57,380 nucleotides of DNA from Lachnospiraceae bacterium (GCA_030526245.1 JAUNDD010000011.1:1-57380), one strand, 5' to 3'. Positions 18,384-26,798 are shown, counted from the first letter of the stretch. Numbers and translations: made by a program. Notes: generated from the letters alone by a model not told the origin.

Positions 18384-18443
18384 GGATATTTGCCCGATTT
18401 TATATCGGGCCCATAGGAAATTCCAACCGGAATTTCCTATGAA
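18384..18443 (+). repeat. Double-hairpin repeat family D, copy 1
   Basis: Two adjacent hairpins (GCCCGA/TCGGGC, then CATAGGAAATTCC/GGAATTTCCTATG) that recur in the same order and spacing at 26678-26737. This copy follows family A copy 1 and ends just before the secG terminator. Confidence 0.7.
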
Positions 18444-18448
18444 ATAAA

Positions 18449-18480
18449 GAAAAAAACGTCTCTGCACACAGCAGAAACGT
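18449..18480 (-). terminator. Intrinsic terminator of secG
   Basis: A 10-bp stem (arms 18456-18465 and 18471-18480, ACGTTTCTGC/GCAGAGACGT) followed by seven T on the minus strand, about 30 nt after the secG stop. Confidence 0.85.
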
Positions 18481-18511
18481 TTCAGTCTCATTTCTTTGTC
18501 CGATCCTGCAA

Positions 18512-18742
18512 TTAGAATACCGACAGGTTCAGGATGATTGCAAGGAGAATAAATCCAATTGCCAGAAGCTTCGTGAATTTAACCAGGTTGCCTTCCATGG
18601 AACGGGATTTGTTCTTTCCCCAGTAGCTGTCACCCAGTCCACCGATCGATCCCAGACCGGCATCCTTGCCTTCCTGAGCCAGAACGATTGCTGTTAACGC
18701 TATGCAGACCAATACAAAAATAATGGTAAGAAATACTCTCAT
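18512..18742 (-). CDS. secG: Preprotein translocase subunit SecG
   Basis: A 76-residue protein with two hydrophobic helices (residues 1-22, FLTIIFVLVCIALTAIVLAQ, and about 55-75, LLAIGFILLAIILNLSVF) joined by a Gly-rich loop with QEGKDAGLGSIGG, the usual SecG layout. SecG is the auxiliary membrane subunit of the SecYEG channel. It is monocistronic here, with its own promoter and terminator. The length is normal for Firmicutes and an AAGGAGG site precedes the ATG. Confidence 0.93.
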   Translation of the reverse strand: MRVFLTIIFVLVCIALTAIVLAQEGKDAGLGSIGGLGDSYWGKNKSRSMEGNLVKFTKLLAIGFILLAIILNLSVF

Positions 18743-18771
18743 GATTCATTCCTCCTTGTGTCAGCCTTTTG

Positions 18772-18800
18772 AGTTTAACACACGATACATAATATTTCAA
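18772..18800 (-). promoter_or_regulatory. Promoter of secG
   Basis: TTGAAA (18795-18800), a 17-nt spacer and TAAACT (18772-18777) on the minus strand, about 25 nt upstream of the secG start codon region. Confidence 0.65.
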
Positions 18801-18903
18801 TACCAAAATCGTGCCGCCCAGCCGGGTCATTTCCGCTCATAAGCTGAACATTTACCATCTCTCACCGTCTGATCAGATGATTACTCACGTCAAATCGATG
18901 GTC

Positions 18904-19452
18904 TCACCACACCAGCGCAAACGCTTCCGTCTCACTCCAGAGCTGAAACAGCGCCGCTGCAGCCTTCTCATCCTTCGCTGTATCCTCCGCCAGCGTCAGA
19001 CGATATCGTCCGCTTTCGGCCGGGTTCATCAGCATCAGGCTCTTCAGTCCGATTCCCAGATCATCCAGCACCGAGAGCACGGCTCCCAGCGTATTCTCCG
19101 CCGGAACAGAAAACTCCAGCATCGGCAGCTCCGGCCGGCTGGTCCATTCCTGCAGTAAAGCCGAAACCTCCTCCGGCTGCGCCTGCCAGGACAGCAGCTT
19201 GCTGTACTGGTACTCCCGGCTGATGGCCACGATCTTTCGCAGCAACGCCCGATAAGGGGCCGCCACTTCCTGGCTCAGCCCCTCACCGCATGTATTTAAC
19301 ATATCCTGTTCCCGGACCGGCTTGTAAACCTGGTCCTTCGTGTCTGCCTTTACCTTTGCCACCTGCAGAGACATACGCATGCGCTCTGCAAACAGCTCCT
19401 TCATCTCACCATCGATCCGATCGATCTGACGGCGGGTATCCTCTAAATTCAT
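18904..19452 (-). CDS. AroQ-type chorismate mutase with C-terminal ACT-like region
   Basis: A 182-residue protein. The first 90 residues fit the all-helical AroQ chorismate mutase: an N-terminal helix RRQIDRIDGEMKELFAERM, the active-site region VAKVKADTKDQVYKPVREQ, and a third helix ending REYQYSKLL. This converts chorismate to prephenate. Residues 110-182 (ENTLGAVLSVLDDLGIGLKS) look like a diverged ACT regulatory domain, which would allow control by an aromatic amino acid (inference). Its ATG shares one base with the htrA stop (TGATG), so the two genes are translationally coupled, an unexpected functional pairing. Confidence 0.82.
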   Translation of the reverse strand: MNLEDTRRQIDRIDGEMKELFAERMRMSLQVAKVKADTKDQVYKPVREQDMLNTCGEGLSQEVAAPYRALLRKIVAISREYQYSKLLSWQAQPEEVSALLQEWTSRPELPMLEFSVPAENTLGAVLSVLDDLGIGLKSLMLMNPAESGRYRLTLAEDTAKDEKAAAALFQLWSETEAFALVW

Positions 19453-20873
19453 CAGAACATTCCATCTCCACTGTATCCGTCGCTGCCGCCGAACCAGAAC
19501 GGGCTGAACATATCCGAACCCCAGTCAAAGCCGTTGCCGTTGCCGTTGTCACCCTGTACGTCCGCTTCCGGATCTGCCGGCTCTTCCTCTTCCAGGTCTT
19601 CCACCGGCTCACCTTCCTGCAGCGTTACCTCTACTTCCTTCGTATCATATCCATTGCTGCCGTTGGCCACCTTCAGTTCCACGGTCAGCGTCTCACCGGC
19701 CTCATAATAGCTCAGTGTATCCACCAGCTGATCCGAAGAGCTGACCTCCAGGCCATCAAACTTCGTAATGATGTCACCCTTCTTGATGCCGGCTTTCTCT
19801 GCTGCGGAACCCTCTGTTACCGAGTATACAAAAGCACCTGCCGGCATATCGTACAGCTCCTTGGCCTCATCGGATACCGGAACAACGGTGATGCCCATGT
19901 AGCCGTGGTTCTTTACCACCTCTCTGGTCTCACGGTTGATCAGATCCTTCAGGATCGGGATCGCGGTATCGATGGGGATACCGTAGCCCATGCTCTCCGC
20001 ATCGTTGTCCACTTCCTTGGCATCGGTGATGGCGATGACCTCACCTCTTGCATTCAGAATCGCACCGCCGCTGCAGCCATAGTTCACTGCTGCATCCGTC
20101 TGAAGCTGCGGCTGGGTACCCATATCCGTGGTGATCTCACGGCCCAGTGCGCTGACGATACCGGTGGTAACGGTCTGACCGGAGCCCAGTGCATTACCGA
20201 TCACGATGGCCGCTTCACCAACCTTCAGCTTGTCCGAGCTGCCCAGGGTCGCTACCTTCAGCTGCTTGAACACATCCTCATCGATATCATTCAGATTGAC
20301 AGCAATTACCGCCAGATCCACACCGGCTGCCGCACCCTTGACCTTTGCCTTGGCCAGCAGCTTGTTCTCATCCTCCGCATCGGCGGAGAAGCAAACCGTC
20401 AGCTCACTGGCATCCTGCACTACATGATAGTTGGTGGCGATCAGAAGCTCCGTCTCGTTCTGGGCAATGATGATACCGGAACCGGCACCGCCCTTTTCGA
20501 TCTGCTGGCTGCCGCCGAAGATATCGCGCACCTCCTGCATGGACTTCATGGTCACCGATACGATGGACGGCATGCAGGACTCAACAATGTCGGACACATC
20601 CACGGCCTGTACCGGCGTGCTGCCGGTGGTCTCCAGCTGATCGAAGACCTTTGCTTCGGTGGGCGCCTCGGTGGGCTTTTCCGTTTCCGTGGGTTCTTCT
20701 GTTTCTTCCGGAGCTACCGTTTCCTCGGCTCCGCTCTCCTCTTCACCGGCGATGGACAGGCTGGTCTGCTCCTTGGCGGTTTCCTTTTCATCTCCTGCCA
20801 TTACGGTTCCGGAAAAAGCAAGTGCCGCGCTCATGATCACAGCGGCTGCTGTATTAAACTTTCTGTTTCTCAT
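19452..20873 (-). CDS. HtrA/DegP-like membrane-anchored serine protease with PDZ domain
   Basis: The start at 20873 (MRNRKFNTAA) is chosen because GAAAGGGGATG lies at proper distance. A signal or anchor helix (about 9-25) is followed by a Glu/Thr-rich linker, a trypsin-like domain with His in ATNYHVV, Asp in GVDLAVIAV and Ser in YGCSGGAIL, and a PDZ domain (about 290-385, GSAAEKAGIKKGDIITKFDG). The tail is acidic and ends Gly-rich. HtrA proteases degrade or sort misfolded exported proteins. The usual GNSGGP around the serine is changed to GCSGGA. It overlaps the chorismate mutase start by one base. Confidence 0.9.
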   Translation of the reverse strand: MRNRKFNTAAAVIMSAALAFSGTVMAGDEKETAKEQTSLSIAGEEESGAEETVAPEETEEPTETEKPTEAPTEAKVFDQLETTGSTPVQAVDVSDIVESCMPSIVSVTMKSMQEVRDIFGGSQQIEKGGAGSGIIIAQNETELLIATNYHVVQDASELTVCFSADAEDENKLLAKAKVKGAAAGVDLAVIAVNLNDIDEDVFKQLKVATLGSSDKLKVGEAAIVIGNALGSGQTVTTGIVSALGREITTDMGTQPQLQTDAAVNYGCSGGAILNARGEVIAITDAKEVDNDAESMGYGIPIDTAIPILKDLINRETREVVKNHGYMGITVVPVSDEAKELYDMPAGAFVYSVTEGSAAEKAGIKKGDIITKFDGLEVSSSDQLVDTLSYYEAGETLTVELKVANGSNGYDTKEVEVTLQEGEPVEDLEEEEPADPEADVQGDNGNGNGFDWGSDMFSPFWFGGSDGYSGDGMF

Positions 20874-21094
20874 ATATAACATCCCCTTTCAGAAATCTCT
20901 GTTAAAGATAAGATCCTTTACTTTCTGTTTCATCTACGATACACAGGCTGTTTTGCCTTTCTGCTTCACCTATGATACGCAGGCTGTTTTCGTTTCAGCT
21001 CTGCTTCGTAAGCTGTATCGTTTTCCTTTTGACAGGACACAGTATAGGGGGACTTTGTGAATACTCTGTGACTTTCTTTCGTTATCTTTGTGAA
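20874..21094. other. htrA upstream spacer with 36-bp tandem repeat
   Basis: The gap between htrA and hom is about 330 nt. It holds a two-copy 36-bp tandem repeat (20921-20992) in the htrA leader and, further out, the hom terminator. A TATACT box on the minus strand (near 21045) could be a -10 element, but I find no matching -35, so no promoter is called. Confidence 0.5.
20921..20992. repeat. 36-bp tandem repeat, two copies
   Basis: Units 20921-20956 and 20957-20992 both read CTTTCTG(T/C)TTCA(T/C)CTA, then (C/T)GATAC(A/G)CAGGCTGTTTT, with about five differences between copies. They lie in the untranslated leader of htrA. Confidence 0.8.
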
Positions 21095-21127
21095 AACACA
21101 TCTGGCAGCACGTTTCCATGCTGCCAG
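21095..21127 (-). terminator. Hairpin terminator of hom
   Basis: A perfect 9-bp stem CTGGCAGCA/TGCTGCCAG (21102-21110 with 21119-21127) followed on the minus strand by ATGTGTTTTC, about 80 nt after the hom stop. The T-tract is weak. Confidence 0.55.
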
Positions 21128-21206
21128 AGACTCCCCTGATCGGGTTTCCAACGATCCAATTCGCTTCATCTGTGAGCTGTGATCTGCCCAATCGGCCAAC
21201 AGAGCA

Positions 21207-22502
21207 TTACAATACACGAATCACCACCGGCTCGGAGCGAACGATGGACATGGCCCGGAAGGTCAGCAGGGCATCCTTCAGATGATACTCCTTGACCAGA
21301 TCCGTTACCAGCATGATCTCGGCGCTGTCTTCCTTGCGCACCTTCTGTACCAGCTGCTGGATGCTCACGCCGTTGTTACCCAGTACGCTGGCCAGGGTTG
21401 CCAGAACGCCCGGCTTGTCATCCACAGACATGCGCAGGTAATAGCGGCTGACCATATCCTCCGGCTTTTTGATGGGAAGGTTCCGGTAGCAGGGATCCAT
21501 GGTGCTTCCCTTCATGCCCCGGGTCAGGGTCTTGGCGGCTGCAAACACGTCGCCCATGATCGCACTGGCGGTGGGCATCTCGCCGGCACCGCGTCCGTAG
21601 AACATGACATCATCCACCGCGTCACCGTGTACGAACACCGCATTAAAGGATCCGGATACGTTGGCCAGGGGATGCTCTGCCGGGATCATCATCGGGTGTA
21701 CCCGTACCTCCACGCCGCCGCTGGTCTCCTTGGCCACGCCGATGAGCTTGATCTTGCGTCCGATCTCCGATGCGCTGGCAATATCCTTGCTGGAGATGGA
21801 GGAGATACCCTCGGTATACACATCCCGGAAGGTCACCGGCGTATGGAACGCCAGGGTCGCCATGATCGCCACCTTGCGGCCGGCATCCAGGCCCTCCACG
21901 TCCGCGGTGGGATCCGCCTCCGCATAGCCGAGCTGCTGGGCCATCTCCAGAGCCGGGCCAAAGTCCATACCCTCTTCCGTCATCTTGGTCAGGATGAAGT
22001 TGGTGGTTCCGTTGACGATGCCCATGATCTCCGTGATATGGTTGGCGGACAGGCTGTTCTTCAGCGGATCGATGATCGGAATACCTCCGGCTACCGCTGC
22101 CTCAAACAGCAGATCCACTTCGTTTTCCTGAGCCAGTCTGGTCAGCTCCAGTCCCTGCTCCGCGATCAGGTCCTTGTTGGCGGTCACCACATGACGGCCG
22201 CTGCTCAATGCCTGACGGATGTAGGTGCCGGCCGGCTCGATGCCGCCCATCACCTCGATCACCAGCTCGATCTCCGGATCATCCAGGATCTCCTGCCAGC
22301 TGTTTGTCAGAACCGAAGGATCCTCCACCTTGGATGCGGCCTTCTCCAGATTTCTGACCAGTACCTTTTTGATCTGAAGGGTGCTGCCCAGCTTGCTTTC
22401 CATTTCCGGTTCCTGCATATGAACCAGTTTATATACACCGGAACCAACCGTTCCGAGCCCCAGCAGGGCTGCCTTGATCTCTCGTTTTGCCATGTTACTC
22501 AT
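21207..22502 (-). CDS. hom: Homoserine dehydrogenase
   Basis: A 431-residue enzyme with an N-terminal NAD(P) fold (ALLGLGTVGSGVYKL), the substrate-domain signature AEADPTADVEGLDAGRKVAIMA, GTTNFILTKM, and a C-terminal ACT domain (about 350-425, DKPGVLATLASVLGNNGVSIQQL). It reduces aspartate semialdehyde to homoserine, the branch point for threonine and methionine; the ACT domain suggests threonine feedback. The start may be ATG 22502 or ATG 22493 (MAKREIK). The gene appears monocistronic; no thr genes adjoin it here. Confidence 0.93.
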   Translation of the reverse strand: MSNMAKREIKAALLGLGTVGSGVYKLVHMQEPEMESKLGSTLQIKKVLVRNLEKAASKVEDPSVLTNSWQEILDDPEIELVIEVMGGIEPAGTYIRQALSSGRHVVTANKDLIAEQGLELTRLAQENEVDLLFEAAVAGGIPIIDPLKNSLSANHITEIMGIVNGTTNFILTKMTEEGMDFGPALEMAQQLGYAEADPTADVEGLDAGRKVAIMATLAFHTPVTFRDVYTEGISSISSKDIASASEIGRKIKLIGVAKETSGGVEVRVHPMMIPAEHPLANVSGSFNAVFVHGDAVDDVMFYGRGAGEMPTASAIMGDVFAAAKTLTRGMKGSTMDPCYRNLPIKKPEDMVSRYYLRMSVDDKPGVLATLASVLGNNGVSIQQLVQKVRKEDSAEIMLVTDLVKEYHLKDALLTFRAMSIVRSEPVVIRVL

Positions 22503-22543
22503 TCCCTTCTTCAGCGTTAATTACGTTATCATAGCACAGTCCT

Positions 22544-22586
22544 AAAGAAAAAGAAACAGGCTTCCGACCAGATATCGGAAGCCTGT
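22544..22586 (-). terminator. Intrinsic terminator downstream of the ABC transporter operon
   Basis: A perfect 12-bp stem ACAGGCTTCCGA/TCGGAAGCCTGT (22556-22567 with 22575-22586), followed on the minus strand by TTCTTTTTCTTT. It ends the amino-acid ABC transporter unit and protects hom from read-through. Confidence 0.85.
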
Positions 22587-22598
22587 TATATCGTAAGT

Positions 22599-22654
22599 CC
22601 TCGGGATCCTACCGCATACACGGCAATGCACCTCACGGAATCGAACCGCTTGAA
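22599..22654 (-). repeat. Module C repeat (copy of the 142-bp element interior)
   Basis: A 56-bp minus-strand sequence matching the plus-strand stretch 53952-54007 at about 48 of 56 positions with no gap. It carries a TTCGATT loop closed by GCGG/CCGT and a second GTAT-loop hairpin. The GTTACAGTTCA ends of the mobile copies are not recognisable here. Confidence 0.75.
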
Positions 22655-22729
22655 CCGCAGCAGATTCTCAGCACCTTGCGATATGCACGAAGTTTAAAGC
22701 CATCCGTACCGCAAAGTCACTGCCGCGTT

Positions 22730-23476
22730 TTACAGCACCTTGTTCAGGAACTCCTTCAGACGCGGAGCCTTCGGGTTGCCGAACAGCTCCTGGGGCGGAG
22801 CCTGTTCCAGGATGATACCCTCATCCATAAACAGCACCTTGCTGCCCACTTCCCGGGCAAAGCCCATCTCATGGGTAACGATGGCCATGGTCATGCCCTC
22901 GTCCGCCAGCTCCTTCATAACCTCCAGAACCTCACCGACCATCTCCGGGTCCAGAGCCGAGGTAGGTTCGTCGAAGAGCATCATCTCCGGGTTCATCGCC
23001 AGGGCACGCACGATGGCGATACGCTGCTTCTGTCCGCCGGACAGGGAGGCCGGATACGCATCCGCCTTATCGTACAGGTCTACGCGCTTTAAGAGCTTTT
23101 CAGCCACGGCGTCCGCCTCATCCTGCTTCATGAAGCCGGTACGGACCGGAGCCAGGGTGATGTTGCGGCGAACCGTCATATTCGGGAACAGATTAAAGTG
23201 CTGGAATACCATGCCCATTCTCCGGCGGACCGCATTGATGTCCACCTTCGGCTGGGTAATGTCCTCTCCATGCACCAGAATCCGTCCGGAGGTCGGCTCC
23301 TCCAAAAGGTTCAGGCAGCGCAGGAAGGTGGACTTTCCGGAACCGGAAGGCCCGATGATGACCAGCTTGTCGCCCCGGCGGATCTCCTGATCGATACCAC
23401 GCAGCACGGCGTTGTCTCCAAATGTCTTATGCAGGTTTTCTACTTTAATGATCAGCTTATCGTCTGTCACTTGCAC
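22730..23476 (-). CDS. Polar amino-acid ABC transporter ATP-binding protein
   Basis: A 248-residue ABC ATPase: Walker [10 protein letters not shown] (about 38-46), Q-loop [14 protein letters not shown], signature LSGGQKQR, Walker [13 protein letters not shown] and the H-loop THEMGFA. This is the GlnQ/HisP class of polar amino-acid importers. Translation begins at GTG (23474-23476), with AGGAGG just upstream, inside the end of the permease gene (20-nt overlap). It energises import together with the next two genes. The transported amino acid cannot be told from sequence. Confidence 0.92.
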   Translation of the reverse strand: MQVTDDKLIIKVENLHKTFGDNAVLRGIDQEIRRGDKLVIIGPSGSGKSTFLRCLNLLEEPTSGRILVHGEDITQPKVDINAVRRRMGMVFQHFNLFPNMTVRRNITLAPVRTGFMKQDEADAVAEKLLKRVDLYDKADAYPASLSGGQKQRIAIVRALAMNPEMMLFDEPTSALDPEMVGEVLEVMKELADEGMTMAIVTHEMGFAREVGSKVLFMDEGIILEQAPPQELFGNPKAPRLKEFLNKVL

Positions 23477-24161
23477 GCATCCTCCTTTCCAGGATTCCCA
23501 GCAGCCAGGTCAGGATCATGACCACGATCAGGTACATGACCGCGATACCGATAAAGGGCATGAAGGCCTGATAGGTCTTCGCCTGGATCTGCTGTGCCGC
23601 CTTGGTCAGGTCCACCAGACCGATGACGGTTACCAGCGAGGTATCCTTAAACAGGGTGATCAGCTCGTTGCCCAGTGCCGGCAGGATGTTCTTGATCGCC
23701 TGGGGGATCACCACATCCTTCATAACCGTGGCATAGCCCATACCCAGTGAACGGCCGGCCTCCATCTGTCCCGGATCGATGGACATGATACCGGAACGGA
23801 TGATCTCCGCCGTGTAGGCACCGGAGTTGATGCCCAGTGCCAGAATGGCGATGCCCATCCGGTTACGGCTGGTTGAAAAGATGACAAAGTTCATGATCAG
23901 CAGCTGGACCATCATCGGTGTGCCGCGGATGATCGTGGTATACAGCTGGCAGATCTTGTTGACAAGGACCAGCCAGATGGGCGCTCTGCCCCGCTTCTGG
24001 TCATGCAGCGTACGAACCACTGCCACCAGAATACCCAGAACCACACCAATGGCCAGGGCACCCAGGGTTACCAGCAGCGACACCTTCAGACCTTTCAGGT
24101 ATGCCAGCCATCTGTCGCCTTCAATAAACGACTGCTGAAACTGTGCGCGAAGTGCTTCCAA
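23457..24161 (-). CDS. Polar amino-acid ABC transporter permease
   Basis: A 234-residue membrane protein with about five hydrophobic segments and the EAA loop [20 protein letters not shown] that contacts the ATPase. It also has [16 protein letters not shown], typical of the His/Glu/Gln/Arg permease family. It starts at TTG (24159-24161) with AAGGAGG upstream, and its end overlaps the ATPase start. A terminator-like hairpin separates it from the upstream binding-protein gene, so it is probably made in smaller amounts. Confidence 0.92.
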   Translation of the reverse strand: MEALRAQFQQSFIEGDRWLAYLKGLKVSLLVTLGALAIGVVLGILVAVVRTLHDQKRGRAPIWLVLVNKICQLYTTIIRGTPMMVQLLIMNFVIFSTSRNRMGIAILALGINSGAYTAEIIRSGIMSIDPGQMEAGRSLGMGYATVMKDVVIPQAIKNILPALGNELITLFKDTSLVTVIGLVDLTKAAQQIQAKTYQAFMPFIGIAVMYLIVVMILTWLLGILERRMRASDRR

Positions 24162-24182
24162 ATTCAGTTCCTCCTTAACTGT

Positions 24183-24212
24183 AAAAAAGGGTGGCTTACC
24201 AAAAAGCCACCC
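24183..24212 (-). terminator. Intercistronic terminator/attenuator inside the ABC operon
   Basis: A 9-bp stem GGGTGGCTT/AAGCCACCC (24189-24197 with 24204-24212) followed by TTTTTT on the minus strand. It lies between the solute-binding-protein gene and the permease gene. Confidence 0.8.
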
Positions 24213-24329
24213 ATCCAGGACAGGTATATTCCTCTGTCTGCTATCCGTTGCAGCCTGAATCCCGCCGCAGCCAACCGGGTCCGAAACGGATCCCCATAGC
24301 CTGTGCGGTCAGGCAGCCGGTTCAACCCA

Positions 24330-25124
24330 TTACTCGGTTGCTGCTTCCTCATCGGCATCGGCATTGATGTACTTGCCAACGATCGCGTCAACGGTACCAT
24401 CCTCCTGCAGCTCAACCAGTGCATTGTTGATGGCTTCCAGAAGCTCCGGATTTTCCTTGGAAACGCCGATTGCGTAATCTTCTACCACATACTCGGTATC
24501 CAGGATCTTCAGACCTTCGTTTGCTTCTACGAAAGCCTTAGCCGGGTTGCTGTCGATAACTACAGCGTCCACCTTGCCGGTGAGCAGAGCCTGTACAGCC
24601 ATAGCGCCGTTGGTGTAAGCCACAACATGATCCTCGCCGTAACCGCCGTTTTCAACGGTATCGGAGCAGTAGATGTAGCCGGTGGTGCCTTCCTGGCAGC
24701 CGATCATCTTGTCATCAGCCAGATCATCTACGGTCTCGATATCGGAATCTTCCGGAACGATAACGACCTGAACACCCGTGGAATAGCTGTTGGTGAAGTC
24801 GATGTTCTGCTTACGCTCTTCCGTTACAGTCAGACCTGCCATAACCATATCGTCCTTGCCGGCCTGTACGGAAGTGATGGTGCTGCCGAACTCCATATCG
24901 TCAACGACCAGCTCCAGACCGAGCTTTTCAGCGATAGCGCCGGCGATCTCCACATCGATGCCTTCGAAGCCGCCGTCATCGGTGGTCATCTCATACGGCG
25001 GGAAAGCAGCGTTGGTAGCCATGTACAGCTTGCCCTCTTCAACGGTAGAAAATTCAGCGGCTGCGGCGGTGATGGTCATAACCATAGCTGCGCCAAGAGT
25101 CAGTGCGATCACATTCTTTTTCAT
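24330..25124 (-). CDS. Amino-acid ABC transporter substrate-binding protein
   Basis: The start at 25124 (MKKNVIALTLGAAMVMTITAAAAE) has GAGGAGGAG upstream and gives a signal peptide; the longer frame does not. The mature part is a family-3 solute-binding protein with MATNAAFPPYEM near its start, GIDVEIAGAIAEKLG, and AGLTVTEERKQNIDFTNSY. No lipobox cysteine is visible: the residue run after the helix is AAAAEF, so membrane attachment is unclear. Its stable terminator and position first in the operon fit the excess of binding protein over membrane parts seen in such systems. The ligand is probably a polar amino acid. Confidence 0.9.
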   Translation of the reverse strand: MKKNVIALTLGAAMVMTITAAAAEFSTVEEGKLYMATNAAFPPYEMTTDDGGFEGIDVEIAGAIAEKLGLELVVDDMEFGSTITSVQAGKDDMVMAGLTVTEERKQNIDFTNSYSTGVQVVIVPEDSDIETVDDLADDKMIGCQEGTTGYIYCSDTVENGGYGEDHVVAYTNGAMAVQALLTGKVDAVVIDSNPAKAFVEANEGLKILDTEYVVEDYAIGVSKENPELLEAINNALVELQEDGTVDAIVGKYINADADEEAATE

Positions 25125-25194
25125 GTTTCTCCTCCTCTTACGCTTCATGCATGTGTTATGCATGCAATTCGTATAATTATTCAAGATGAAGTCC

Positions 25195-25222
25195 ATTATA
25201 GCACGCAGACCGCAAAAGGCAA
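25195..25222 (-). promoter_or_regulatory. Promoter of the ABC transporter operon
   Basis: TTGCCT (25217-25222), a 16-nt spacer and TATAAT (25195-25200) on the minus strand, giving a leader of about 65 nt. The leader contains a small inverted repeat (GCATG...CATGC) of unknown meaning. Confidence 0.65.
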
Positions 25223-25304
25223 CGCTAAAATTCCACAATATTTCTTTCTTTGTTTCCGAAAGATTTTGTCAACTCTCGGTTCCCCCAATCGTCCGTTCCA
25301 TTAT

Positions 25305-26402
25305 TTACAGCTTATACTCCGGCTCCAGCCTTCCCTGAGGCAGCAGCTCCGGCGCCGTATATCCGCTTTCGATCTCCACACACTCTCCTGTCCGGCCGGC
25401 CCGGTCGATGGCTTCGATCACCTCCAGCACATGCAGCCCCTGCTGACCGCCTGCGCAGACCGGTTCGCCCTTTTCGATGGCCTGGCACATCTGCGCGAGA
25501 CCGATGCCCCGGGCATTTTCATGGTAGGGATTGACCAGCGGAAGCTCCTTCGCCTCTTCGTCATACAGGCTGCGCAGCTTCACCGGACCTTCAAAGAAAT
25601 TCGGATCCGGCACCGAAATGGTTCCGGCGGTGCCGTAAAACTCCATGCAGGGCAGATCCGTGGACCACACGTCGAAGGACAGCATCATGGTGGCGATGAC
25701 GCCACAGTCAAACTCCAGGGACACACTCAGATGGGTATCCACCTCCACCGGGATCACCTTGCCGTGGTTCGGGCCCGATGCCGTCACCAGTCTTTCCGGG
25801 AAGGTCCGCCGGCTCAGAGCATTCACACGCTTCACCCGACCGAAGGCTGCACACAGGGCGGTCAGATAATAGGGGCCCATGTCAAAATGAGGGCCGCCGC
25901 CCTTCTGATAATAGAAGCCCGGATTTCCATGCCACCGTTCATGGCCCCGGCAGCTGAAAAAGCCCACCGCTGCCACCGGCTGCCCGATCCATCCGTCCCG
26001 CAGCGCCTTCAGAGCGGTCTGAACACCGGCTCCCAGGAACGTATCCGGTGCGCAGCCTACCTGCAGCCCCTTTTCCGCAGCCTTTTCCATGATCCGTCTG
26101 CCATCCTCCACCGACACAGCCAGCGGCTTTTCGCAGTACACATGCTTGCCGTTTTCCAGCGCCCGCAGCGAGATCTCCGCATGCTGCAGGGGCGTAGTCA
26201 GATTCAGGATCAGATCGATCTGGGGATCCGCCATCATTTCATCCACGGTCATGGCCTGAATACCAAACTGCTCCGCTCTCTCCCTGGCCTTCTCCATAAA
26301 CAGATCCGCACAGGCCACGATCTCCGGGTTCGCATACCTCTCCGTCAGGTTCTTTAAATAGATCTCACTGATCACACCGCATCCAATGATTCCGGCTTTC
26401 AT
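25305..26402 (-). CDS. Gfo/Idh/MocA family oxidoreductase
   Basis: A 365-residue protein with a Rossmann start GIIGCGVISEIY, the EKP motif in HVYCEKPLAVS (about 93-103), and a C-terminal domain containing GGGPHFDMGPYYL with the conserved family His. The family oxidises or reduces sugars and inositols with NAD(P); the substrate cannot be assigned. An AAGGAG site precedes the start. It is flanked by the ABC transporter and, after a 396-nt gap, the tpiA end; no sugar genes adjoin it. Confidence 0.9.
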   Translation of the reverse strand: MKAGIIGCGVISEIYLKNLTERYANPEIVACADLFMEKARERAEQFGIQAMTVDEMMADPQIDLILNLTTPLQHAEISLRALENGKHVYCEKPLAVSVEDGRRIMEKAAEKGLQVGCAPDTFLGAGVQTALKALRDGWIGQPVAAVGFFSCRGHERWHGNPGFYYQKGGGPHFDMGPYYLTALCAAFGRVKRVNALSRRTFPERLVTASGPNHGKVIPVEVDTHLSVSLEFDCGVIATMMLSFDVWSTDLPCMEFYGTAGTISVPDPNFFEGPVKLRSLYDEEAKELPLVNPYHENARGIGLAQMCQAIEKGEPVCAGGQQGLHVLEVIEAIDRAGRTGECVEIESGYTAPELLPQGRLEPEYKL

Positions 26403-26677
26403 CCCATACTCCTTTCTGCCGCCGGTCGTTCACGCCCCGCGGCATACCTCATGCACATATTTTTCGCAGGAGCTGCGTCCGGACCATTTAGTCCAACCCG
26501 CACGCCATGGCAGCTGCCTTTTGCAAGGCTGATACCCCTTTCGTTTCCCGCACGCTTTCTTTCAAGTGCCATTATTGTATGACTACGGGCCGAAACACCT
26601 CTACTCAGAACCTATGATGTAGCCTTTCACTTTTTGCGATGCCCTTTTCTTCTTACTGATCCATTTTCATCACAGCT
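26403..26677. other. Gene-poor spacer upstream of the MocA-type gene
   Basis: Part of a gap of nearly 400 nt between tpiA and the oxidoreductase gene. It presumably contains the oxidoreductase promoter (a TACAAT box at about 26575-26582 on the minus strand, without a clear -35). I see no gene. The tpiA side holds family D copy 2 and the tpiA terminator. Confidence 0.45.
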
Positions 26678-26737
26678 GGATCTCTGTCCGATTTTGTTTC
26701 GGGCCTGCAGGAAATCCCTGTCGGAATTTCCCGTGAC
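26678..26737 (+). repeat. Double-hairpin repeat family D, copy 2
   Basis: The same two-hairpin order as 18384-18443: TCCGA-TTTTGTT-TCGGG, then AGGAAATCCC with GGAATTTCC. Roughly three quarters of positions match. Both copies abut a downstream terminator with a run of A on the plus strand. Confidence 0.65.
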
Positions 26738-26738
26738 G

Positions 26739-26774
26739 AAAAAAGGGGACCGCCCGGTTACCCGGGCAGCCCCC
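26739..26774 (-). terminator. Intrinsic terminator of the gap-pgk-tpiA operon
   Basis: A strong 13-bp GC-rich hairpin (GGGGGCTGCCCGG type, GTAA loop) followed by TTTTTT on the minus strand, about 25 nt after the tpiA stop. Confidence 0.9.
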
Positions 26775-26798
26775 TATAATTTTTCAGCCTATGCGAAA

